From Oscheius dolichura (taxonomy: Eukaryota > Nematoda > Chromadorea > Rhabditida > Rhabditidae), in contig OW051497.1 of NCBI GenBank assembly GCA_932521035.1, forward strand, positions 1,736,001 to 1,800,000: DNA of 64,000 bases, read 5' to 3'. How positions within the stretch are numbered: position 1 is the stretch's first letter; each line of letters starts with the position of its first letter. The notes beneath the pieces are model-generated. The model saw nothing but the letters and a program-made list of their open reading frames with translations, did no database searches and was not told where the DNA came from. The position numbers and the translations under genes were made by a program. Shown in pieces: positions 45,235 to 54,600 of this stretch.

Positions 45235-46186
45235 GGTGAACGAATTGATCCATTCCAAAAAACTTGCCAAATTATTGGGTTTAAAAACGGGCTCGACTAT
45301 AACCTCCATTCTTCATATGCGTACCGTTGAGTTCAGAGAAGAAGAACAATATTGCAGCCGTTCCATTCAAATCCAGTTACCGTAGTAGCGTGCTTGCGAA
45401 TAGAGCGCAATTCCCCGCGCCCGTCATCAAGAATTCCTTCCCACTGATTATAAGCTACTTTATGATGTTTTCTTAGCTTTTTACTATACTAATAATTGAA
45501 TGTTAGTGACTAAGTTTGCTGTGTATCATTTCCTAGCCTTTTCTCCCGGCATCTACACAAGCTGTACCCGAAAAGAGCGACTTCATTCCGACTCTGCCAA
45601 TGTTTGATAATTAGAGGGCCGCCATCGGATACAGCGTAGTCCCGAAAATCCCCAGACATGTGTCCAGAATATCAAAACCCCCTAATGGAATTTTACTGCT
45701 TCCCCAAGTATATCAGGGCGCGCTGTCCCCTCGGCAGTACCGCCCTGCTTAGCGCAGTGGCGTAGAGTTCGGACTATTGTTCCGAGACTGAGCAAATCCT
45801 CGGACAATGCCGGTCATCCGTCTCAAAAGATGAAAGGAGAAGACCGAGGAAACATTTTTTGCATTTTTTTGGAGTCATTCAAGAGCTGACGAGGTGCTCT
45901 ACAAGAATAACCACGTTTAAAAATAGCAGTGACCACAAATATGGGTGAGAATGATAAATGCGCACGAAATCATGGTGCGCCAGGGAGTCAAGGACGAAGG
46001 TTCGACTCCCCTCATGGGCAAACCTCTTTTGCTTTTCTGCTTGATATTTTCTAGGGTAACTTAAGGATCGGTAAACACTTTGGAAGCCTCAAAAAAGTTT
46101 TTTTTTCATATCAAAAAATTGTCAAACACATCCTTCCTATCTTCAGTCAAATTACTCAAGACTCGCGTTATCCTAATAGTAGTCGA
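45235..46186 (+). repeat. ~950-bp direct repeat, right copy
   Basis: A near-identical, same-orientation copy of 37516-38465. The identity stops at TAGTAGTCGA; beyond it the flanks differ. It ends at an AG that directly precedes a coding-like exon. Confidence 0.88.
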
Positions 46187-46451
46187 TAGAGAGACCTTGA
46201 CAACTGGTTGATCGACACCGAGATTCCAGAGGATGTGGGGGAGTTCATTGAAGGCAGATTGCATCTCATCGAATGGAAGACGTCTTTTTTCTATCACATT
46301 TCTGGGCAGCCTCGACATCTTCTATTGTAAGCACCTTTCTCTACTTTTAATTATCCATTACTTTTTAGTGACGTGCTGTGAGGAAACTAAAAGATACCGC
46401 GTAATGAAGCATGGAAACCACGTGGAGATTTGGAGGAGCCTTCGAGATTAG
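46187..46451 (+). CDS. Two candidate terminal exons, frame ambiguous
   Basis: 46192-46326 has two open + frames: one reads RDLDNWLIDTEIPEDVGEFI, another (from ATG 46232) reads MWGSSLKADCISSNGRRLFS. Only the second joins in phase to 46367-46451 (TCCEETKRYRVMKHGNHVEI, ending WRSLRD). A 70-codon minus frame overlaps too. AATAAA lies near 46516. A real gene end is likely here, but the model and product are not resolved. Confidence 0.4.
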
Positions 46452-46651
46452 CTGGTCTCTGTTCTTTTTATCGTCAACTGCCTTTTGTTGTGTTTTGTCA
46501 TTAGTTATATTGTTCTAATAAAGTGTTTACTTGTTTTTTTCAATTTCGATGTATCTTCCCCTCTTCACGTTTCCTGGATAGACGACTGCCTGGTATATAC
46601 GTACAGCTGCAATGAACGAAGAAGATCCTTCTCCTCCATCATAATCTTGAA

Positions 46652-46915
46652 CTAGAGAACACTCTCATCGGCACACTTGTTCAAAACTAGAAAAGGCTTA
46701 GGAGAAAATACATTTTCCCTCTTCTCTTCTCTACATACGAGAGCTATAGCGTTGTACCAGCAAAATTCTTTCAATTTTCTATTCCCTTTCTTTCCTCTGA
46801 CCTCGGACGATATTCCGTCGCCCCAGCTGGCTGTGGGAGACCCATAACTATCAATATTCTCAGACAATAAAACGGCCTTTTTCCTCGACTTAAAAGACGG
46901 AGGGGTGGAATCCAT
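46652..46915 (-). CDS. Possible 87-aa protein
   Basis: An uninterrupted ATG frame, MDSTPPSFKSRKKAVLLSEN, then YGSPTASWGDGISSEVRGKK, ends NKCADESVL. Composition is protein-like and a GTCAGA donor-like site lies within it, so exon 1 could be shorter. There is no family or splice support. Confidence 0.35.
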   Translation of the reverse strand: MDSTPPSFKSRKKAVLLSENIDSYGSPTASWGDGISSEVRGKKGNRKLKEFCWYNAIALVCREEKRENVFSPKPFLVLNKCADESVL

Positions 46916-48043
46916 CTATGTACACAATGTCTTTTCGCCAAGCGGTATTCTATCCTCGAAGAGAAAAGAAAAGATCTTCTTTTCTACACCTACTCTCATG
47001 TTCCTTCCTCTCAAACTCTACACCTGTCAGAGGCCCATATATCATTCTCTCATTTCGTATGATTCATTTTAATAATAACGCCAAAGTATACCTGAAATGG
47101 GAGAAGCTCTCACCATTGGATGCGCTCATTTGCAGACCGCTGGTCCTCCTGGAAGCACCCTTCCTTGTGGCCTCTCCCTTGTTTCCTTTTATCAACATGC
47201 CTCATGTGTGATTGAAGTCCCCTATGAGCATTCCCGCCCTGTAATATTGATATATTGTCCGCGCCGCGTCCGCAGGCGACGCACTGTCACTACGCTAAAC
47301 CAATTCTCTTTCCCATTTTGTCTTTTCATACCGTGTTTTTACTAAAACAATACATTTCCAGGACCATAAATGACTTCAATCTTCTTCAATCTAATGGATA
47401 TAACACGCTGGATCCATTTCTACCCAAAAAGGTAAGTCTGAATAAACAAAAAACGGCAATTGAATAAGCTATCATCCTCTCTTTTTTTATTGTATTAATA
47501 TAAATATTCCGAACTTCTAGATCTTTTGGGGTTCCTTTGTTCGATAAAGTTCGGAACAAGAGCACTCTTGTTTCCATTTCGAGCGTATTTTGTCAAGTGT
47601 TTCGAGTCGAAAACTGGATAACAACTGTTTTCTTATCTATTCCTTATCCTATTAGATCTTCAGCTGGCTCATTCTCTATCCTTCAGAGAGGAATTCTTGC
47701 AGAATCAAATTTAAATCAAATGATAGAAGTGCACTTTTCAGATGGACCATTATTCTCAGGGATTACCTGCGCTGTTCCGATAATATTCCGGACTGACTAT
47801 TGCTGGATTACTCTACGCAGAGCGGATGTTCGGATTAGCTCAGGTAAGAGACCCCACTGTTAGGAATAGTATTCTCAAAACGGCAATCCTTGGATTATTG
47901 ATCTAGACTACATTGTAGCTACTTTTCTGCCCTCCTCCATGGTCCTCTGTCAAAAAAATTAGAGTCTAACCCATCCAACGCCAGTCTCAGACCATGAAAT
48001 CCCCAATTCCAACAGCCCCCACGAGCTCATTCCTCCATTTCAG
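46916..48043. other. Exon-like pieces, no complete gene
   Basis: Acceptor TTTCCAG at 47362 precedes TINDFNLLQSNGYNTLDPFL and a GTAAGT donor. 47525-47843 is open in one + frame (VRNKSTLVSISSVFCQVFRV) up to a GTAAGA donor. The two do not join in phase. An 82-codon frame lies at 47097-47345. They may be relics related to the transporter pieces downstream, but I cannot show it. Confidence 0.35.
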
Positions 48044-48882
48044 ACCCGTTCCTTCATCCTAAACTACTATTTCTATACGGATGAGAATAGGCTTCAAGTT
48101 CCAAACCACAGTTGCTACCGAAGGTAAAATTTTTTCCCTTCCATTTAAAACGAGTCTCTATTCAGGCCCTCTTATTGTCCAACACAGTTAGACGCGATAA
48201 ATTCGTCGGCGAAATTGTGAACCTAATGCCCGACGATGCTTATGCGATTTATCTGTTCACAGCTCAATGGCAAATCTTTTGGAGTATGCCGTTGCAGGTA
48301 AGACAGCGTTTTCTTCTATTTTTTCTACCGAATATTTTAGATTATAATGGCTACAACATATCTCTTCTTTATATAGGGAGCGTATGCGTGCAGTTGTAGT
48401 AGTGGGTATTCTCCTAATTGTAAGTTTCCCCTAAGACCAATCTGAAGTTAGCCTATCCATTTCAGACAACTTTTTGCACCTTCATGACGTTCGTAATGAG
48501 CGACCCGGTAGATAAAAGCTCTCCTCAGGTACTGTATTCGCGTTGGAATCTTTTCAACCGGTTCTTTAGGTGACATTCGTGGCTCTCACTTTATTCAACA
48601 TGCTCCGAGACAATATGCCCCTGATCACTGGTTTCATCGGAATGTGGAAATCGGTACACTTCCTCTTCTCTACCAATTATTCTCCTGTTCTAGGCTGCAC
48701 TAGCGAACAAACGCCTGAAGAACTTGTTCCGCGCTGATGAGCTGGATAAAACGTACAAAGAAAATAAAATTCAGCATCGTCGAGACGCCTCTGATCAGTA
48801 CAATAAAAATTTAAGTAAAAATCAAATGGTTTCACGTTTTTGTCTGTTAGAGGGAAGTCTCTTCCGAGCCTGTCCACGGTGA
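48044..48882 (+). pseudogene. ABCC/MRP-type transporter relic (membrane domain only)
   Basis: Exons 48044-48123, 48166-48297, 48377-48419, 48466-48528, 48570-48653, 48694-48814 and a last piece that stops at 48880-48882. ALLLSNTVRRDKFVGEIVNL and MPLQ match the first membrane domain of ABCC exporters. VTFVALTLFNMLRDNMPLIT and AALANKRLKNLFRADELD match its end. Between MPLQ and RERMRAVVVVGILLI the family has about 80 more residues (ending around the YAWE motif); here they are missing and the phases clash. In the first exon RSFILNYYFYT and MRIGFKFQTTVAT are in different frames. No nucleotide-binding domain follows. This is a broken multidrug-resistance-type pump. Confidence 0.88.
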
Positions 48883-49010
48883 TCAGCGTGGAGTTTCTCG
48901 TCTTCAGAACTTCTAAACCTATCCACGGGCTTTGGTATTGATAAAGAAGAAACTAAGCAAAGAACCACGAAAACAACAAGAAGCCTATGTTCCAAATTAC
49001 GGCGCTCCAT
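48822..49010 (-). CDS. Possible secreted peptide precursor (62 aa)
   Basis: The frame MERRNLEHRLLVVFVVLCLV then SSLSIPKPVDRFRSSEDEKL looks like a signal peptide (n-, h- and c-region) followed by a short polar propeptide with dibasic sites (ARKR, QKR). It overlaps the transporter relic and a + strand frame. It is single-exon with no other support; peptide-hormone identity is an inference. Confidence 0.35.
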   Translation of the reverse strand: MERRNLEHRLLVVFVVLCLVSSLSIPKPVDRFRSSEDEKLHADHRGQARKRLPSNRQKRETI

Positions 49011-49252
49011 ATGAACTCAGGCTTGTTTCTTCAGCAAGGCAAATCAAAGAAGAGGGAGACATACGCCGTACCGGCGGCGGCGATGAGGCACGGGTGGTCC
49101 AGTTGGTGGAGGAGGAGCAGGAACAGCTGCCTCTGAAATACCACAGAGGATCAGAGAAGATACCCGTCAAAAACCCATGTCGATTGATTGATTTCACAAA
49201 CGTTTGCACTGACCCTCAAAGCTGCCCAATGGAACGGGTAAAACGAACGTGA
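48932..49252 (+). CDS. Open frame of 106 codons without ATG
   Basis: The + strand is open through PRKQQEAYVPNYGAPYELRL, a Glu/Gln-rich middle and NPCRLIDFTNVCTDPQSC, ending MERVKRT. Composition is protein-like and it could be a last exon, but I found no upstream exon. It overlaps the minus-strand secreted frame, so at most one is likely real where they overlap. Confidence 0.3.
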   Translation: MVLIKKKLSKEPRKQQEAYVPNYGAPYELRLVSSARQIKEEGDIRRTGGGDEARVVQLVEEEQEQLPLKYHRGSEKIPVKNPCRLIDFTNVCTDPQSCPMERVKRT

Positions 49253-49568
49253 GAACTCGTAAACAGCATGCTGTCTAGCTGGGGGGAGGGGATTGTCGCT
49301 CTCTTTTGCTTTTCGAATCCATTGATTTTTCTGCCACGGGACCATAAAAACTATCAATTCTGCTTTTTGTAATTCGTAAAAATTGACGTTTTAATAGGAG
49401 TAAGGGGAAAACTATTTCTTCCAGCAGTTCCACTTTTAGTAAACAAAAGAGTGAATGAAGCGGGGAAACAATAGTTTCATATCCACTGTCCGTTTTCTTT
49501 ATAAAACCATTTAATTTTCCGTCTGGATGGTTTATTTCATTTATCTCTCTCGATTGTTCAATCTAATC

Positions 49569-49860
49569 TAGCAGAAAAAGGACCTTCATCATGAGAATGG
49601 AAGTTTATTGTGGGAAGAAGCCGCGCTCCTCCTCCTCGCGCATCACAATTATATGTTCGCACTCCGTTGGCACATATGCAGTCTCTCCACCATCCTTCAA
49701 GAAGGTTTATTCTACCATTTCTTTTCATTAGAACAACCTATTTTACCTGTGAATTTGTCTTCCCCTTGATATTCTAAAGACAGCCAACATTTTAATTGAC
49801 ATTTGACCGACCATAATCCATTTGCTCTGGTTACAGCCGGTAAAAAAGTGTGAATGTCCA
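49569..49860 (-). CDS. Candidate two-exon minus-strand fragment
   Basis: Upstream exon-like sequence ends KFTG at a GTAAAATAG donor (about 49746). Downstream, after CTTCTTGAAG, two frames are open: WWRDCICANGVRTYNCDARG (joins in phase and runs to 49569) and KDGGETAYVPTECEHIIVMR (ends at 49608). Splicing is uncertain and the product unknown. Confidence 0.3.
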
Positions 49861-49887
49861 GCTAAATTGATATCCGAAGCGATGGGC

Positions 49888-50024
49888 TTTAAAGGAACTC
49901 TCCGGGACATTTTGCCTGTTGGACTCATTATGTAGAGAAAAATTCGACATGCACTAAAAATTTATGAATAAAAATGAAATTGAGCTGAAATAAAAATCAA
50001 AAAATATCCTGGAGAATTCCTTTA
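49888..50024. mobile_element. Short MITE of the TTTAAAGGAAC family
   Basis: The left end TTTAAAGGAACTCTCCGGGA (49888-49907) and the right end TCCTGGAGAATTCCTTTAA (50006-50024) are inverted with few mismatches. At about 137 bp it is the shortest complete copy in the window. Confidence 0.75.
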
Positions 50025-51622
50025 ATTTTTGAAATCCCACCCAAATACTATGATCTGCCTTCCTAATGTATTTTCGATAGCAAGCGTGCTGTTTACAGTG
50101 CCAGCCGAATTGAGACCTCTTGGGGTTTACTGCCTTTTGTATTGCCAACGGAAGGCCAAGGAGTCAGCTTCCCTTCTCTTATTAATCGTCTTTTTCTTCA
50201 TAACTACTATTTCTCACAATAGCCAGTTGAACTCCATAACCATCCTCTCCCGATCCTCTAACAGCATTTGAATTGGCATTGGGGTGGCCGCAATTTGTTT
50301 GCCCGGACGGAAAGGCGATAGACCGGCTAAATTGATACCGATCGCGCGAGTTTCTGTTTGACAAGGATATCCCCACTTGGCGTCACTGGCCACCGTGTTC
50401 TTACCGTAAATGTTCTAATTGAACCCCAGGGGAAGTGTATTTCTCGGATAACCTTGAAGGAGTTGGATTGCAGAAGCGGTTTATTAGAGCATTTTATTAT
50501 TATTATTATTATTTATTATTTATTCCCGTTATCGGCGTGTATGACGCGAGGGAAATCTCTTGTCCCTTGATGCTGACGCGAGTTCTTGAACTGCTACAGC
50601 GAGACGGCGAGGTAGTAGGCCGGTACTCTCCCAGGTGGCCAAGGTGACGGGGAGAGGGAGTCCGCATTCATAGCCGCTGATGTTGTTGTTGCTTCTGGTG
50701 CAGAAGTCGAGGCTGGTTAGGCTGTGCAATCCAGTAGAGCCTACGGCCTCACGGTGCTCCAATCCGGCTTGAGGTCGGGATTCTATCCTTTGTCACGGCA
50801 GCACGGCGGCGGATCAGCAGCAACACGAGTTGAAGTCGGCAAAGGTCGGCAGCAACCGCGGCTGGCAGCTTTGGTGGCAGAAAAATGGAGACCGACCGCC
50901 CGCGGGGTGGAAAGAAACAGCTGAGCATTTACGGGAGTTTATACTCTTTTGAGTTAAATATCTCAAACATAAAAGGCATAGACAAAAACGGTCCAGGTGG
51001 TCGCAAATGATAGCAACTGCCATCAACTAGTTTCTTTTCTTCAATTGTGTAAGACTCCGTGCCCTTATGATTCATTCTCTAGTATCCTTCTTCATCCTCC
51101 ACTTTACCTGTCCGTTAAAACCCAGAGAACTCATTTTATTTGTTCCTGGCCCCGCTATCCCCTCGTCTCTTCTTTGTTCATTTGTTCTCGGCGAACGTCT
51201 TTGATATTGAACCCTAATTTTGATACCGGATCGCTGAAAACAGATGGATTTATTGCCTCTCCGCCTCAATTTGCTTTGAGGACTTATCTTCTCTTTGCAA
51301 AAGATGCTTGTGAAAAAGCAACATGCTTTAGCGGCAAACATTTGTACATATCTACAGGATTTTGTTTTTTTCTTCGAGCAGCAAAATCGAATGGCCAGGT
51401 TGGATGCTTGACCCGAACCCCCTGCCCAACATGATCATTTAAACAACCGCTTACTTATTTTTTATGTGCCAAAAGTGGCATTGATAGAATCTAATGGCGA
51501 TTTAAGCTGCTTTCGTTCCCGTTCGATTTTTTACTCGGTTTCCGGACTTCTCTTGTTCTTTGGACTTAACTTCTTCTACTCTCAGTGCTTTATCAAAAAC
51601 ATGCTCGTATTCCAGAAATAAA
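50025..51622. other. Repeat-bearing intergenic region
   Basis: About 50540-50905 is a diverged inverted copy of 33880-34200. A TTA/TAT microsatellite runs at about 50491-50520. A 145-codon frame at 50997-51434 lacks ATG and splice support. No gene is called. Confidence 0.5.
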
Positions 51623-54600
51623 ATGTCAACAAGGAACTTTCGTAACAGCAGGTCGAGGGCCACTACCAGCGAATGGCAACCCAACGCCATCACTGTGGGT
51701 CTGCCGGTGCAAGCGACGGTCATCTCCCGCCAGGGAGCTGATTGTATACTTCACGTGAGTTATTTTCGTTTTTTTTTTCGTTGTTTCTCTACCATAGAAT
51801 GTAGGCAAAGAAGGGTATTATTTGCAGACAGAAAGAAGGGACACTCTTAACGACAGTCGAGCCTATTTCCGGCTCACCCCTGCCTCCGAGAATAGGGGAA
51901 ACGAACAGCGAGAGCTGCGAATTCGAGACGTCGTCACTGTAAGTTTTTCTTTCCCTTTTAAAGTGCAGAAAAAAAGTTTGAATTTTTGAACTACAACTCC
52001 CGTTTAAACCTGATCTAGTGTAAAATCTTCTTATCACGTTTTGCGAGTAAAAACAAAGCTACTTCAGGTATTGGACGGTGAACACGTCAACTTGACCGAA
52101 GAAATACTTGCCGAAATACCACGCAATTACGAGCCCCACAGACATGTTCTCTCCTACACGCTCGAAGAGGAACAGGAGCCCAGCTTCATGGAACTGGTGG
52201 CGGTTGCAGAGGTAAGACCTCATTCTGTTTTTTGAGCAACCGTCCATTTCTGACATTTTCTCTAAAGCTCTAACGGCTCTTGGTTGCTGTCTTCTTCGTA
52301 TGACTTGAATAATTTCAGGTGTCTGACCACCATGTAGCCGTCGTAGGCACCTCGTTTGGGATGCACAATCCCGGAATTTATTTCCGAAAAAACGAAGATG
52401 ACTTACCAGTTACTGTCGGCCAGTTCGTTATGGTCGACTGTTTCCCCTGTGCGCCGGGAGTACGTTGCTTCCACCGTACACATCCGCACACCGAAGAGAA
52501 GTATCACTACTATGGACAGGTATTATTTGCCGGAGTAATTTATTTCACTTATTCTTTTAGACCTCCTTTGGACGAAGGGATAATAGCGATTATATTTACA
52601 TCCCCGGGAACATGAGAAACCTAACCGAGGAAGAAATATACTGGGTCAAGAACCGTCTCCGAACCAAGGAGAATGTTACAGAAGATGAGGTACAACAACC
52701 TTTTTGTACTTCAAAAAGAGATATTTTATAGGCTCTGATCTATATAAGAGACCCACACATCGCGGCCTACGCTCTGGAAGGATATCTTGAATACAACAAT
52801 TCCCTGGATAGCACTTTCGACCTACCGGCTTTGAATATATTTGCCCAGAAGAGGGCCACGATAATGACGAAAGGACAGCCAATTGTAATACAATTCATCC
52901 TGAGCGCTGACCAATACGATATCTGTATTAAGTGAGTTCTTTTTTCCCTTTAGCGGAGGAGATTTCAAGATATTTGAGTAAAAATTCGAGTTATTTGTAT
53001 TATATTTGCTTAATATAAACTTTTATTTACAGCTCTGATTCACAATGTAATTGGAGGACAAATACGAACCTGACTGTCCAACATGAGAAACTCAAAAGTG
53101 GCCAACATATAGAACCCGTCTTTGTCCGCTACCACACGTCCAAGGTAAAGAAAATCTGCTTTACTTGAAATTCACCCAATTATTTCCAGATTCAACAAGA
53201 CGGCAGCTACCTTGTCGAGCTGTTAACAGAAGAACGAAGCGAGACGCTTATGCAAATGGTTATGGAGCACTCTAAACAGTTTAAAAACAGCAACTGGCGA
53301 GTAGGGCCTCTGTGTCACCAGTCCGACAGTGTCGTCACCGCGATAAAGGACGGCTTTATCAACTTCTACCGAAGAGAGGAGCTGTTCCGCCGGTTCGCCG
53401 GCTGGACGGAAAAGACCGAGAATGTCGAGATTCCTGACAAGGAAGCGCCTTTCTTTGTAAATGGTCGGTAGCTCAATTTCTATTTTAAAGGAACCGTCTC
53501 GCATGGTTTTGCGCGCGTCCTCTTATGTTACGGTATCGGCACGCGCGCTGTTTGAATTAGGGGGCTTGATCGGCATTTTTACATTATTTTCATTTTTCTT
53601 TTGAAAATATCATTGCAACACTTCAAAATCATCATATAAGTGCTTGGGAATGATCAGCATAAAGAAATAATAATAGAAGAATCGTGAAACGAACAGAAAC
53701 ATTCCAATTCGTAATTAATACAAATTCTTCGGTGACAGCCGTCCTACTGGCTTTAGAACTATTGTTTTTGCTTCCGCTACATCTTATGGGTCGAACGGTA
53801 TACAAAACTCAGCGAAAATAAGCTGAAATGATATAAAAATAGAAAAAAAAACGTCAAAAAAGGTGTTTTCGAATCTAAATATTCAAACTGTGCGCGCGAT
53901 CCCCGGACCACGCTGGACCAAGTTTCCAAGACTGTTCCTTTAATTTATTTATTGTCATTTTTATTTATAGATTCAGTATATACTTTTTAGGAGCTCCTCT
54001 CGACCCTCACCAACTTGAATTTATGAAGGCAGCTGCCCACAATTACGGATGGGTCTGTGGACAAGCTCCACCCGGTTGCGGCAAGACGCATACAGCGGTC
54101 GCCCTCGTGGGATACCTGTAAGAATTTCTATTTTTTTTTGGCTATGATGCACTTTAGCCGGTCAATGACAAGCTAGGCCGATCAATGCAAATTGAGCCGG
54201 TCAATGAACTTTACGCGTAACCTTTATAGTTATAGCTTGTTCATTTCTTGACCATTTTCAAAAATTCAAGCGCTATCTTGGAGAGTGGATCAAGATGGTT
54301 CTAACCAACTAATTTTCACCCCAATCATTCCGATAAAGAAGCGCAAAAAAAAAGAAAGAACCAAAGAAGAAAAATGTGCATTGGCCTTTATCTAAAATTT
54401 TCTATACGGCTTACGGAGATACAAACTAGGAAGTTAGAACCGCCTTGATCTGCTCTCCAAGTTAGTACTTGAATTTTTTAAGCTGGTTGAGAAATTACCA
54501 AACTACAGCTATAAAGGTGGCGCCAATATTCCATTGACCGGCTAAAGTGCACCAGATCCATTTTTTCTTTATTTATAACAAAATGTTTCAGGAATGAAAT

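Noticed and set aside
50997-51434. 145-codon + strand frame upstream of the helicase
   Set aside because: No ATG start and no clear splice links. Composition does not look like the real exons nearby.
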